DNA from: AP-15 sp963846635
GTDB lineage: Bacteria; Pseudomonadota; Alphaproteobacteria; ATCC43930; CGMCC-115725
DNA length: 64,000 nucleotides
Assembly (NCBI GenBank): GCA_963846635.1
Contig: CAWJXM010000001.1
Location: forward strand, 124,001-188,000
Direction: 5' to 3'
In this document: piece after piece, positions 6,807-16,404 of the stretch
How positions within the stretch are numbered: position 1 is the stretch's first letter
Layout: each line of letters begins with the position of its first letter
Program-made: the position numbers and the translations under genes
The notes under the pieces: generated by a model
The model's input: the letters and a program-made list of their open reading frames with translations, nothing else
What the model was told of the DNA's origin: nothing
Databases searched by the model: none

Positions 6807-8192
6807 ATGCCGACTCGACAATGGCTGCGCTTGATCTTGGTGGGGCTCGGCGCTTCGGTCGTGCCGCTCGACACTGCGGTCAATATCGGTTTTCCGGATA
6901 TTACCCGCAGCTTCGGTTTGCCGATCCAGATGATCCAATGGGTCGTGATCTGCTACGTCCTGACCTATGCCAGTCTGATGCTGGCATTTGGCCGGGTTGG
7001 CGACATTTTCGGACATGTTCGGGTTTTCCGCGCCGGATTGGCCTGGAGTGCGGCGGCGTTCTTGCTGTGTGCGGCAGCACCCGCCTATGACTGGCTGTTA
7101 TTTTGCCGCTTTCTGCAGGGGATTGGTGCGGGCCTTGTCATCAGTGTCGCCCCGGCGCTGGTGACAGAGCTGTTTCCCGAGAGCCGGCGCGGCCGTGCCG
7201 TCGCCGCGTTCACGATGATCTTCGCGCTGGCCTCGGCCTCGGGTCCGCTGGTCGGCGGCGCGCTTGTCAGCTTCTGGGGCTGGCCGGCGGTCTTCTGGTT
7301 CCGTGCGCCGATTGCGATCGTGGCGCTGGTATTTTTCAGAGGGCTGCCGTCCCGCACCGATGCGGCGACGCGCGAAGCGCTCGATCTCTTTGGCGCGGTG
7401 CTGCTGGCGCTGACGATTAGTAGCCTGCTGCTGTTCATCAACGCGGCGCCGCGGCTCGGGCCTGGCGATTGGTGGTACCTTCTGTTGCTGCCGCTCGCCG
7501 CTGCCGGATCATGGATGTTTTTGCGCCGCGAAGCCCGGTGTCCCGCACCGATTGTCAATCTCGAATTTTTTCGCAGCCGACCTTTTCTCGTGATCAATTT
7601 GGCGAGCGTTCTGGTCTATTTAACGAGCTTTTCGGTATTGCTGTTTGTCCCGTATTACTTGGTCCGCATTGCGGGACTGTCGTTGCCCGCGGCCGGGGCT
7701 GTTCTCGCCGCCTCTTTTGCCGGCACCATCGCGGCATCACCAATTGCCGGGCGGCTGATCGGGTCTGCGGGCGCCGGCCCTATTGCGCTGGCCGGGGCGG
7801 TGCTCAGCGGGGCGGGACTGATCGCGATCGGCGCCCCGAGTGTCGCCGCTCCAGGCGAGACAGTGCCGATGCTAATGGCACTGATACTGCAAGGTTTTGG
7901 TGTCGGCCTGTTTCAGGTCGGCTATATGGACGTGGTCCTCGGCACGATTCCGCATCACCATCGTGGGGTTGCCGGCAGTGTCGCGATGTTGACCCGCACG
8001 CTTGGCATTGTCAGTGGAGCGACCTTGTTGACCGTCGCCTTCCACGGCGTCGAAGGATCGGCTCTCGCCGCCGGACAGGCGACGCCCGCAGCCTTCTTGT
8101 CGGCTTTTCGATCGACCTTTTGGGCTGCGGGCCTCGTCTCGATATTGACTGGTCTGGCGACACTCGTCTTTGCCAGAAACGAACGACGCTAA
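6807..8192 (+). CDS. MFS drug-efflux-type transporter
   Basis: The protein has about 460 residues, is very hydrophobic and has 12-14 predicted membrane helices. It belongs to the major facilitator superfamily, most like the DHA2 (EmrB/QacA) group. Diagnostic parts are DTAVNIGFPDITRSF in helix 1 (motif D1-like), GRVGDIFGHVRVFRAGLAW (motif A between helices 2 and 3), FLQGIGAGLVISVAPALV (motif B region) and ASGPLVGGALVSFWGWPAVF (motif C). Such proteins export small toxic compounds by proton antiport. The ATG at 6807 is preferred over an upstream TTG at 6774. The stop codon overlaps the convergent dodecin gene by four bases. The substrate cannot be told from sequence. Confidence 0.88.
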   Translation: MPTRQWLRLILVGLGASVVPLDTAVNIGFPDITRSFGLPIQMIQWVVICYVLTYASLMLAFGRVGDIFGHVRVFRAGLAWSAAAFLLCAAAPAYDWLLFCRFLQGIGAGLVISVAPALVTELFPESRRGRAVAAFTMIFALASASGPLVGGALVSFWGWPAVFWFRAPIAIVALVFFRGLPSRTDAATREALDLFGAVLLALTISSLLLFINAAPRLGPGDWWYLLLLPLAAAGSWMFLRREARCPAPIVNLEFFRSRPFLVINLASVLVYLTSFSVLLFVPYYLVRIAGLSLPAAGAVLAASFAGTIAASPIAGRLIGSAGAGPIALAGAVLSGAGLIAIGAPSVAAPGETVPMLMALILQGFGVGLFQVGYMDVVLGTIPHHHRGVAGSVAMLTRTLGIVSGATLLTVAFHGVEGSALAAGQATPAAFLSAFRSTFWAAGLVSILTGLATLVFARNERR

Positions 8193-8413
8193 GTGACCGA
8201 GGCGTTGTCTTCGAGCGTAAAGCCGACTTTCAGAACCACCTGGAAATGGGCGACCTTACCGTCCTCGACATGACCGCGGGTCTGAAGCACCTCAAACCAG
8301 CCGACTTGCCGCAGGGTACGCGAGGCCCGGCCAACGGCGTTTTTGATCGCATCCTCGATGCTTTGTTCCGAGGAACCGGCGACCTCGATGATCCGATAAA
8401 CATGGTCTGGCAT
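8189..8413 (-). CDS. Dodecin family flavin-binding protein
   Basis: The 74-residue protein matches dodecin throughout: HVYRIIEVAGSSEQSIEDAIKNA, then ASRTLRQVGWFEVLQTRGHV with the conserved Trp that stacks on flavin, then GKVAHFQVVLKVGFTLE. Dodecins form hollow dodecamers that bind riboflavin, lumichrome or FMN in the cytoplasm and buffer free flavin. The length is normal. It is convergent with the MFS gene and shares its last bases. Flavin storage would fit a deazaflavin- and flavin-rich host, but no functional link is shown. Confidence 0.9.
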   Translation of the reverse strand: MPDHVYRIIEVAGSSEQSIEDAIKNAVGRASRTLRQVGWFEVLQTRGHVEDGKVAHFQVVLKVGFTLEDNASVT

Positions 8414-8570
8414 TGCACCCTCCTGTGGTTAGCCGCAGGCCCGCGCCGGCAGCGTTGTCGCCTAGGAGAAAACATGCGAGGCGTCAGTTCGTCCCGCCAA
8501 GGCAATTTAGACCAACCCGCGATGGTTCGCCCGCGTTATTCTTAGCACCCGATTGGAGACGGAGGGTCGA

Positions 8571-8912
8571 ATGCCGGTTACGATGTACCATAACCCGCGC
8601 TGCAACACTTCGCGACGGACCTTGGCGTTGTTGCGTGAACGCGGCGTCGAGCCTCAGATCATCGAATATTTGAAGACCCCGCCTTCGGCTCCCGAACTCA
8701 AGCAAATCCTCGGCAAACTGAACATGCCTGCGGCCAAATTGCTGCGCAAAAAGGAAGCGGCGGCGGCCGGCATTGACCCAAAGGCACTATCGGAAGATCA
8801 GCTGATTGCAGCGATGGTCAAAACCCCGATCGTCATCGAACGGCCGATTGTCTTGTCCGAGGGCAAGGCCGCTCTCGGCCGCCCACCCGAGGCGGTCCTG
8901 TCAGTGCTTTAG
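8571..8912 (+). CDS. arsC: ArsC-family arsenate reductase (glutaredoxin-dependent type)
   Basis: The 113-residue thioredoxin-fold protein has MYHNPRCNTSRRTL with the catalytic Cys at 11 and Arg at 15, EPQIIEYLKTPPSAPEL in the middle, and TPIVIERPIVLSEGKAALGRP near the end. That last segment carries the arginine that binds the oxyanion in ArsC. ArsC reduces arsenate to arsenite with glutathione/glutaredoxin. The length fits ArsC better than the Spx regulator. ATG at 8571 has a GGAGGG ribosome site, so the upstream TTG is not needed. No arsR or arsenite pump is nearby, so it stands alone. Confidence 0.85.
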   Translation: MPVTMYHNPRCNTSRRTLALLRERGVEPQIIEYLKTPPSAPELKQILGKLNMPAAKLLRKKEAAAAGIDPKALSEDQLIAAMVKTPIVIERPIVLSEGKAALGRPPEAVLSVL

Positions 8913-9030
8913 CGCAGTTTCGAAAGCGCGCTGCGGTTCCACCTTCAACCCTGCCCCGAACACCCGGCTGCCGCCCCTAACGGTTTGCGCCAAACTGCGG
9001 GGCCGCCCGGTGTTGCCGTCGCATCGAACC

Positions 9031-11395
9031 CTAGCCGCATTTCGAATAGTCGCAGCTGGTGCATTGGTCACAGCCTTCGATGCGGATCAACGCCGCCTCG
9101 CCGCATTTCGGGCATTGCGCTGGGCGCGGCAAGGCTGGCGAGGCCGTGCCGACGGAACGGCCGGACAAACTCACCACCTTGGCTTCGGCGGCCCGGTCCA
9201 CCCCCCGACGCGGCAAAAAGCCGATCTCGATCATGTGCCGCTCGATCACGTCGCCGATCGCCGCCAGCAGCGAGGGGACGTATCTGCCATCCATCCAGGC
9301 GCCGCCGCGCGGATCGAACACCGCTTTCATCTCCTCGACGACAAACGACACGTCGCCGCCACGGCGGAACACGGCGCTGATCATCCGCGTCAACGCCACG
9401 GTCCAGGCATAGTGCTCCATGTTCTTCGAGTTGATAAAGACCTCGAAGGGGCGCCGGCGGCCGTCCTGCACGATGTCGTTCAAGGTGATGTAGAGCGCGT
9501 GCTCGCTTTCCGGCCAGCGCAATTTATAGGTCTGTCCGGGCAGTGCCTCGGGCCGGCTCAAGAGGCTGGGTCATGTACACCACCGCGCCCGCCTCAAAGA
9601 TGTCGGCGGGCTTTGGCGGCCCGGCAGGTGCCGGCGGCGGCAATGGCAGTTCGGGTTGCTCCGGGGCGCGGGGCGCCTCGGTCGCTGTCGGGCGCGTTGC
9701 CAGCACCGCACCCGTCACCTCGTTCGGGCGGTAGGTGGTGCAGCCTTTGCAGCCCAGCGCATAGGCCCGCAGGTAGACATCCTTGAAGCGCTCGAACGGG
9801 ATGTCGGCCGGGACATTGATCGTCTTGGAGATCGAGCTGTCCACGTGCTTTTGCACCGCGGCCTGCATAACGAGATGGTCTTCGGGGCTCAGCCCCTGGG
9901 CATCGACAAAATAGTCGGGCAGTGGCGCCAACTCGCTACGAATCCGGCGGAACAGCCGATGCGCATAGTCCTCGACCTCCTCCTCGCGGCGCGTGCCGTC
10001 GGGCATCAGCACATTGCGAGTATGGCGAAAGCTGAAAACCGGCTCGATGCCGGAGGAGACATTGTCGGCAAACAGCGAAATCGTCCCGGTGGGCGCCACG
10101 GACGTCAACAGCGCATTGCGGATTCCGTGGCGAGTGATTGCTTCGCGTATCTCGCGATCGAGTGCCGCGACCGTCTCACCTTCTAGATAGCGGTCGCGGT
10201 CGAATAGCGGGAACGGCCCCTTTTCGGCCGCCAATGCCGTCGAAGCGAGATAGGCCTCGCGCTCAATGACGCCGAGCCACTCCTCGCCCGCCGCCGCCGC
10301 CGCTGCCGAACCATAGCGCAGGCCACATAACAGCAACGCATCGGCAAGCCCGGTGACGCCGAGCCCGATGCGGCGCTTGCTGGCTGCTTCGTGCTGTTGC
10401 TCGGGCAGTGGGAATTGTGAAATATCGATGACGTTGTCCATCATCCGCACGCAATCCGGCACCAAGGCCCTGAGCCGATCGAGGTCGAGCCGGGCCTGCG
10501 GCGTAAACGGCGCCTCGACCAGCCGAGCCAGATTGATCGATCCGAGAAGGCAGGCGCCATACGGCGGTAGCGGCTGCTCGCCGCAAGGATTGGTCGCCTG
10601 GATCGTTTCGCAATACCATAAGTTGTTGTGGCGGTTGATACGGTCGATAAAGATCACGCCCGGCTCGGCATAGGCGTAAGTCGCCCGCATGATCTTGTCC
10701 CACAACTCCCGGGCCGGCAGGACCTTGGCGACGGAACCCCCGGGTCCGGTTGGGAACACCAATTCCCAGGGTGCGTCTTCCGCCACCGCCTGCATAAAGG
10801 CATCGGTCACTAGCACCGATAAGTTGAACATGCGCAGCCGGCCCGGTTCGCGCTTGGCTTCAATAAAGGCTTCGATATCGGGATGGTCGCAGCGCAAGGT
10901 CGCCATCATCGCACCGCGGCGGTACCCGGCGCTCATGATCGTGCGGCACATCGCATCCCACACATCCATAAACGACAACGGCCCGGAGGCGTCGGCGCCA
11001 ACCCCTCTGACCGGCGCACCGCGCGGCCGAAGGGTTGAGAAATCGTAGCCGATGCCGCCCCCTTGCTGCATCGTCAGCGCCGCCTCGCGCAGATGGGCAA
11101 AGATCCCGCCCATGTCGTCGGGAATCGTGCCCATCACGAAGCAGTTGAACAAGGTTACGTTGCGGCCGCTGCCGGCGCCGGCGACCAGGCGGCCCGCCGG
11201 CAGAAACTTGAAGTCCTCCATCGCCCGGTAAAAGCGTTCAGCCCAGTTTGCCGGCTCGCGCTCTGGCGTCGCGAGCGCCGTCGCGACCCGTCGCCACGTG
11301 TCTTCGATCGTCTTGTCGAGCGGCTCGCCGGAGAGCGCTCTGAGACGATATTTCATGTCCCAGATCTGCTGCGAGATCGCACCGACGAGAGGCAT
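9031..11395 (-). CDS. nrdJ: Adenosylcobalamin-dependent ribonucleotide reductase (class II), frameshift near C-terminus
   Basis: The main frame encodes the class II reductase barrel: PAGRLVAGAG, NVTLFNCFVMGTIPD (first active-site Cys), TMQQGGGIGYDFSTLRPRGA, NPCGEQPLPPYGACLLGSIN with the radical-site N-C-E, and SVAPTGTISLFADNVSSGIEP. The first frame ends after VYMTQPLE. The second frame (9031-9561) carries RPEALPGQTYKLRWPESEHA, a TSCPD-type domain, and a C-terminal zinc ribbon CPKCGEAALIRIEGCDQC with shuttle-type cysteines. Removing one base from the CCGG near 9553-9556 joins them as PLERPEALPG. The enzyme makes dNDPs and needs vitamin B12. Start at 11395 (MPLVGAISQQIWD). The frameshift may be a sequence error. 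A natural split into NrdJa and NrdJb with a 38-base overlap is the alternative. Confidence 0.85.
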
Positions 11396-11516
11396 GGCCG
11401 ACCGTCCTCCTGCCGCGGCCGATACCGACCGCCAATCTACGAACGAAAACGGAACCATGATACACATGTGCGGCGGTGCTGTCGCGGTGCCCAGCACGTT
11501 CAGCTACACTAAAAGC

Positions 11517-11993
11517 ATGAAAGCGCCGGCGGATACGCTCTACGAAGAAGATTTCTACGCCTGGACACAGCAACAGGCGGACCTGCTGCGGCATCTGCGG
11601 CCAGCCATCGGCAACCGCATCGATATCGAAAACCTTGTGGAGGAGATCGAGGATTTGGGACGGAGCGAACTTCGCACTGCGCAGTCGCTCGTCGAGCACA
11701 TCATCGAATATCTGCTGAAGCTGGAATTCTCCGGACTGGACGAGCCGGCCGCGCATTGGCGTGATGAAATTGTTGAATGGCGGTTGCAGCTCGACAAGAC
11801 CCTGACGCGGAGCATCGCAGCGAAACTGGATCTGGCGGCGCGATACAAGTCGGCGCTGCGGCTTGTTCGGCGGATCGAACGCGACGTCCCCGGTCTGATC
11901 AGCCGACTTCCTGCGGCTTGTCCCTATTCGCTCGAACAGATTGTCAGCGGCGAGGAGGAGTGGTTTCCGGCGCCCCGCCCGGCCGGCTCTTGA
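11517..11993 (+). CDS. DUF29 family protein
   Basis: The 158-residue helical protein has the DUF29 pattern: LYEEDFYAWTQQQADLLR, then DIENLVEEIEDLGRSELRT with the invariant EE.EDLG, VEHIIEYLLKLEFS, and a C-terminal CPYSLEQIVSGEEEWFP. DUF29 is frequent in cyanobacteria and Alphaproteobacteria and has no settled function. The start at 11517 fits the family length, though the frame is open upstream. Its 3' end overlaps the convergent acyltransferase gene by 50 bases. Confidence 0.82.
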   Translation: MKAPADTLYEEDFYAWTQQQADLLRHLRPAIGNRIDIENLVEEIEDLGRSELRTAQSLVEHIIEYLLKLEFSGLDEPAAHWRDEIVEWRLQLDKTLTRSIAAKLDLAARYKSALRLVRRIERDVPGLISRLPAACPYSLEQIVSGEEEWFPAPRPAGS

Positions 11994-12738
11994 CGACCGC
12001 CATCGGCGCAATCGTTGCTCGCGGGTTCCTCGCCGCCTCCTCGAGTATCGTGGTCGCTTTTTCGATCCGCTGTTCGAGTTCCTGCATCAGGCGTCGGCGC
12101 GGCCACCCCGGTGGGATCGGTTCGAGGAATTCAAGGGTTATACGGCCCGGCCGCTTGATAAAGCTGCGCCGGCCCCAAAACAGCCCGGAATTGACGGCGG
12201 CCGGAATCAGTGGCACCGACAAGGCCTGATAAAGCGCATAAACACCGGATTGATAGGGCGCCATCGTCCCTGGCGCGATGCGGGTTCCCTGCGGAAAAAT
12301 CACGATTGGGCGCCCCGCGAGCGCGGCTTGGCGCGCCGCCGTCAGCATCGCGCGCACAGCCGCGGCACCGGCCTTACGGTCGATCGCGATCGCGCCGGCG
12401 CGAGCCATGTACCAACCGTAAAATGGCAGCATCAGCAGCTCGCGTTTAACAATCGGCGCCGGATCGTCAAAGACGAGCGGCAGTGCAATCGCGTCCCACG
12501 CCGATTGATGCTTCATCGCAATGATGGCACCGCCGGGCGGCATCCGGTCGAGCCCGACAAGCCGGTGATCGAGCCCGACGATGACCCGAAGCAAAAACAG
12601 CACCCCACGCGACCAGAACCGGCCAAACCCCATCGCCGCCCGGCGCGGCGCCAGCAGGAATGGCAGCCCGAGCGTTCCAACAACGGCGGTCCATGCGAAA
12701 TAAGCGATATTGAACAGTGCCGCTCTCACCCGGCTCAT
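11944..12738 (-). CDS. plsC: 1-acyl-sn-glycerol-3-phosphate acyltransferase
   Basis: The 264-residue protein has the acyltransferase HX4D box (HQSAWD, His77 and Asp82), the substrate site FPQGTR and a downstream P-rich stretch LSVPLIPAAVNSG. It begins with a membrane segment (NIAYFAWTAVVGTLGLPFLL). PlsC makes phosphatidic acid from lysophosphatidic acid at the inner membrane. It overlaps the upstream YdcF-family gene by four bases, so the two form an operon, an arrangement frequent in Alphaproteobacteria. The C-terminal 40 residues are low-complexity and run under the DUF29 gene on the other strand. Confidence 0.88.
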   Translation of the reverse strand: MSRVRAALFNIAYFAWTAVVGTLGLPFLLAPRRAAMGFGRFWSRGVLFLLRVIVGLDHRLVGLDRMPPGGAIIAMKHQSAWDAIALPLVFDDPAPIVKRELLMLPFYGWYMARAGAIAIDRKAGAAAVRAMLTAARQAALAGRPIVIFPQGTRIAPGTMAPYQSGVYALYQALSVPLIPAAVNSGLFWGRRSFIKRPGRITLEFLEPIPPGWPRRRLMQELEQRIEKATTILEEAARNPRATIAPMAVVKSRPGGAPETTPPRR

Positions 12739-13430
12739 CGCTGGGCCTCAGTCGCGATCCGCAGCGAGCCGCCAACGGGCGGCCGCTCGACAAAGGGCAG
12801 AAACACCGCGGCAAGGTATTTCCCGTATTCGCCAATCAATAGCGCCGCCGTCCCGCGCCATGCCCACCAATTCTGCTGCCGGACCTGTTCGGAAAAGACC
12901 GGGTGAGGAATGATCTCGAGATCCGGCATGGCCCGCTTGAACTCGAGCAGGCTGCGCGGCATGTGGTACCAAGAGGTCACCAGACGCAGGCTGTGATAGC
13001 CCTGGTGCTGCATCCATTGTGCGGTTTCGAGCGCATTGCCAACCGTATTATCCGCCTGGTGGCCGAGCACGACGCAGCAAACTAACCATTGCGGGGACAC
13101 ATCGCCCACCTGACGTAGTAAACTATTAACACTGACCCGCTGATCGACGCCCGACACAAAAAGCGTGCGCCCCTTTCCTTCGCGCAGCAGATCGATACCG
13201 CTCTGCAGCCGCAAACTCCCGCCAGTCAAGACGACGATCGCATCGGTCGACGCCGCTTCATGCTCGGGGAACGGCGGCATGGCAAATCGAACAAGCCCGA
13301 TCAGCATGAGCAAAGCCACGGCAAACGCTGCGATTGCGGCGCCGAAGAGCGCGCGGGCCGGCTGGCTCCTCTTAGCCGGGCCGGCTGCGACAGGGAGATT
13401 ATTGACAGGCCGCTTTCGCAGAAGAGGCAA
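12735..13430 (-). CDS. YdcF/DUF218 family membrane protein
   Basis: The 231-residue protein has one N-terminal membrane anchor (FGAAIAAFAVALLMLIGLVRF) and a DUF218 domain: DAIVVLTGGSLRLQSGIDLL, LFVSGVD, NALETAQWMQHQGYHSLRLV and TSWYHMPRSLLEFKRAMP. This family (YdcF, SanA, ElyC) is linked to envelope biogenesis and vancomycin or envelope stress phenotypes, with an enzymatic role still unclear. It is the first gene of a two-gene operon with plsC. The domain probably faces the periplasm. Confidence 0.82.
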   Translation of the reverse strand: MPLLRKRPVNNLPVAAGPAKRSQPARALFGAAIAAFAVALLMLIGLVRFAMPPFPEHEAASTDAIVVLTGGSLRLQSGIDLLREGKGRTLFVSGVDQRVSVNSLLRQVGDVSPQWLVCCVVLGHQADNTVGNALETAQWMQHQGYHSLRLVTSWYHMPRSLLEFKRAMPDLEIIPHPVFSEQVRQQNWWAWRGTAALLIGEYGKYLAAVFLPFVERPPVGGSLRIATEAQR

Positions 13431-13530
13431 TTTCGACCACGCCGGTGCGCGAACACTTGCGGCGGATAATACACCGGCTCCGGGCCGAGGTGGGCATCAT
13501 GGCACGATCACCGCGGGCGAGGGGGAGGCT

Positions 13531-13810
13531 GCATACCTTGCGCGAAATTGAGGTGATCTATCGCCTGATAGATCATTCTATCGCCTGATAGATCATAATG
13601 ACAGCGAGCGCCACCAGCGCGTAGATCGCCCCGCTGGCGAGACCCGCCATCACCTGCTGCAGCAGCAATTGTATCGGCGGTCCCCGCTCGATACCCCAGA
13701 TAGGCGGAGCGAACGCCCTCATCGGTGCCGATCACGTCGGGCGGCCCGTCCATGATGATGCGGCCGGTCTCGATCAGATATGCATGTTCAGCCTGTGACC
13801 CTCGCGTCAA
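13531..13810 (-). pseudogene. Relic of a livF-livH junction (branched-chain amino acid ABC transporter)
   Basis: The minus strand reads AEHAYLIETGRIIMDGPPDV, then TDEGVRSAYLGY, the usual C-terminus of LivF. Shortly after, in another frame, comes QLLLQQVMAGLASGAIYALV, then ALAVIMIYQAIE, the N-terminus of LivH. A 20-base tandem duplication (13557-13596) then repeats MIYQAI, after which DHLNFAQG follows in a shifted frame and decays. Both genes are truncated, so nothing functional remains. The order LivF then LivH is that of intact liv operons. Confidence 0.7.
13557..13596. repeat. 20-bp exact tandem duplication inside the liv relic
   Basis: Two adjacent identical 20-base units run from 13557 to 13576 and from 13577 to 13596. 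The first unit with its left flank also forms a 9-bp palindrome TGATCTATC-GCCT-GATAGATCA at 13554-13575. Palindromes of this kind promote slippage, which explains the duplication that shifted the livH frame. Confidence 0.85.
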
Positions 13811-13981
13811 GCCAGCAACCGCCGGCAGCTCTTGCTGCTCCGGCGACGGCCACCGTAAATCGCAGTCCGCGTACGCTCAGCGGTCACTCCTCGAAAGAGG
13901 CAAGCATCTATATTCGCACCGCACCCCAACTTTGCCCTCTTTCCGGTACCTGATCGGCGCGCGGACTAATACACTTGGCCC

Positions 13982-14956
13982 ATGACGATCCGCCGTGACC
14001 TTTTCCCGCCGCTCGAGCCGTATCGCACCGGCGGGCTGCGCCTCGATGCCCTGCACACGATGTATTGGGAGCAGTCCGGTAATCCGCGCGGCGCGCCGGT
14101 GCTGTTTCTGCACGGCGGACCCGGAGCCGGCGCCACCCCGGTGCACCGCCGCTTTTTCGATCCGGATTATTGGCGCATCGTCATTTTCGACCAGCGCGGC
14201 GCCGGGCGGTCAATCCCGCTCGGTGAAATCCGCGACAATTCGCCGGACCATCTCGTCGCTGACATTGAGCGCCTTCGCACCGAACTTGGCATCGAAAAAT
14301 GGCTCGTCTTTGGTGGCTCCTGGGGTTCGACGCTGGCGCTCGACTATGCCGAGACCTATCCTCAGCGCTGCCTTGGACTCATCCTGCGCGGCATTTTTTT
14401 GTGCCGGGCGAGTGAGATCGAATGGTTTCTCTATGGCGCGCAGCGCTTTTTCCCCGAAGCCTGGCGCGCATTCGCAGGCTTTCTGCCGGAATCCGAGCGC
14501 GGCGATATTCTCGCTGCTTACTATCGCCGTTTGATTGATCCCGATCCGGCCCTCCACCTCCCCGCCGCACGAGCCTGGGGCAGCTATGAAGGCGCCTGCT
14601 CGACCTTGTTGCCCAATCCTGAAACTATCGCGGCGTTTGGTGAAGAGCGCCTCGCTCTCGGGCTGGCACGCATCGAGGCGCATTTCTTCCGCAATCATTT
14701 GTTTAGCGGCGAGCGTGACCTGATCGCCCGTATCGGGCGCATCCGCCATTTGCCCGGCATCATCGTTCAGGGTCGCTACGACATTGTCTGCCCGATCGCG
14801 ACTGCCGACGAACTTGCCCGCGCTTGGCCGAACGCCGAGTTCGTGATCGTCCCCGATGCCGGTCATTCGGCGATGGAGCCCGGGATCCGCGAGCAGCTGG
14901 TGCTGGCGACAGAACGCATGAAACATCCCTCGCCGATCGGGGTGCGTCGCGCATGA
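13982..14956 (+). CDS. pip: Prolyl iminopeptidase
   Basis: The 324-residue alpha/beta hydrolase carries FLHGGPGAGATPVHRRFFDP (oxyanion region HGGPG) and FDQRGAGRSIPLGE. The nucleophile elbow is GGSWGSTLALDYA with its serine, the acid region is VQGRYDIVCPI and the base region is DAGHSAMEPGI. It removes N-terminal proline from peptides in the cytoplasm. Length and motif spacing are standard for the S33 family. The ATG at 13982 lies upstream of PPLEPYRTGGLRLD, the usual start. It is a single-gene unit. Confidence 0.92.
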   Translation: MTIRRDLFPPLEPYRTGGLRLDALHTMYWEQSGNPRGAPVLFLHGGPGAGATPVHRRFFDPDYWRIVIFDQRGAGRSIPLGEIRDNSPDHLVADIERLRTELGIEKWLVFGGSWGSTLALDYAETYPQRCLGLILRGIFLCRASEIEWFLYGAQRFFPEAWRAFAGFLPESERGDILAAYYRRLIDPDPALHLPAARAWGSYEGACSTLLPNPETIAAFGEERLALGLARIEAHFFRNHLFSGERDLIARIGRIRHLPGIIVQGRYDIVCPIATADELARAWPNAEFVIVPDAGHSAMEPGIREQLVLATERMKHPSPIGVRRA

Positions 14957-15078
14957 AGTCCAATTCAGCGCTGCTCGCGTGGTCGAGCAATGCTCGCCCC
15001 AGTTCACTCCGGTAACGCAAAACCCATTTACCACGGCCTCTTGCCAATTCGCGGCGCCGTGATAACTCCTGCGATATC

Positions 15079-16155
15079 ATGATGACGATCCTCGACAAAT
15101 TGGCCTTCGAGACAGTACAGAGTGCACGGGTCGGCTGGTTTTTTGGCCAAAAGCTACTGGCCGCAAGACTGAGCCGGCCAATGCCGCTGCCGGAGCAACT
15201 TCGCGACCGGCCAATGCCCGACCGGCACCGGATTCTCGCCGATCTCAAAGCGCTGTTCGAACAGGACTGGCGGAATATCCAGGCTGGTTACTATGCGCTG
15301 CCGCGAGATGAGTTCGGAAATCCGTTGACGGCATTGCGCCGTAGCCTCGATTTCTTCGCGGATCTTGCCGCGGTCGAGGCCACGCGCCACGCGGCGCGCA
15401 AGGAGGTGCTGCTCGACGAGCCGCCAAGCGCGCCCTACCCCCGTTATTATTTGCAGAAATTCCATTTCCAGAGCGACGGCTATCTGAGCGATGAATCGGC
15501 CGAGCGCTACGACCACCAGGTCGAGGTGCTATTTGCCGGCGGGGCTGCGGCGATGCGGCGCCAGGCGCTAATTCCCTTGCGCCAGGCACTGACGGAACAC
15601 AGGGTGGAGAGGTGCGGCAGGCTGCCGCGCCTCCTCGATCTCGCCTGCGGCACGGGTGTTTTCCTACGCGAGGTCAAAGGAAACTGGCCGCGTCTCCATG
15701 TGACCGGTCTCGATCTGTCGCCGCATTACCTCGCGGTGGCAGAACGCAATTTGTCAGCCTGGTCGCGCGTTCGGCTGGTCGAAGGGGCGGGTGAGGCGAT
15801 GCCGTTGGGCGATGGCAAATTCGACATCGTGACCTGTATTTATTTATTTCATGAGTTGCCGCCGCGGGTGCGCCGTCGCGTGGTCGGTGAAATCCGGCGG
15901 GTGTTGCGGCCGGGCGGTACCCTGATTCTGGTCGATTCGTTGCAGACCGGCGACGAGCCCGACTACGATGCGATGCTCGATTCGTTCCCGGTTTTATTTC
16001 ACGAACCCTATTACTCGAGCTATTTGCGGGAAGATCTCGATCAGCTGATGCGCCCCGGTTTTTCGCCGGCGGGGCATTTCCCGGCGTATTTTTCGAAGGT
16101 ATTGAGCTATCGCCGCGCACCGGGCGGCGGCTTCGCCCAGGACGAGCCCGCTTAG
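15079..16155 (+). CDS. Class I SAM-dependent methyltransferase
   Basis: The 358-residue protein has an N-terminal region of about 180 residues with no domain I recognise (AFETVQSARVGWFFGQKLLA, YPRYYLQKFHFQSDGYLS). A Rossmann methyltransferase domain follows: motif I LLDLACGTGVFLREV, motif II VTGLDLSPHYLAVAE, DIVTCIYLFHELPP and RVLRPGGTLILVDSLQ. The YYLQKFHFQSDGYLSDESA segment and the long N-terminus recall methyltransferases found beside quinone or photosynthesis genes, but the acceptor is unknown. It is monocistronic. Confidence 0.82.
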   Translation: MMTILDKLAFETVQSARVGWFFGQKLLAARLSRPMPLPEQLRDRPMPDRHRILADLKALFEQDWRNIQAGYYALPRDEFGNPLTALRRSLDFFADLAAVEATRHAARKEVLLDEPPSAPYPRYYLQKFHFQSDGYLSDESAERYDHQVEVLFAGGAAAMRRQALIPLRQALTEHRVERCGRLPRLLDLACGTGVFLREVKGNWPRLHVTGLDLSPHYLAVAERNLSAWSRVRLVEGAGEAMPLGDGKFDIVTCIYLFHELPPRVRRRVVGEIRRVLRPGGTLILVDSLQTGDEPDYDAMLDSFPVLFHEPYYSSYLREDLDQLMRPGFSPAGHFPAYFSKVLSYRRAPGGGFAQDEPA

Positions 16156-16370
16156 GCCACAAAAAAATGCGCCAAATCGCTTCGAGATATAGCGGTCGCG
16201 CGATTTCGCCAATTTTTCGCCGTGATTGTTGTCAAGGATGATGTGTCGCTGACGAGAAAGCAGTTGCGGATCGCGCGGGGGCGCAAGGCGATCGCAGCCA
16301 ATCCTGTCAGCCACTACTAATAGATACCGGTTGCGGCGTAGGCACAATTCCGGTAGCTTATTTTGTGGGG

Positions 16371-16387
16371 GTGGATCGTTGATCCAC
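16371..16387. promoter_or_regulatory. Inverted repeat upstream of gcrA
   Basis: GTGGATC and GATCCAC form a perfect 7-base inverted repeat around GTT, ending 17 bases before the gcrA start. It could be an operator or a short hairpin in the leader. The preceding G-rich TTTTGTGGGG stretch is conserved in neither strand pattern I know. Confidence 0.4.
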
Positions 16388-16404
16388 AGAATACGGGGGA
16401 ATTG

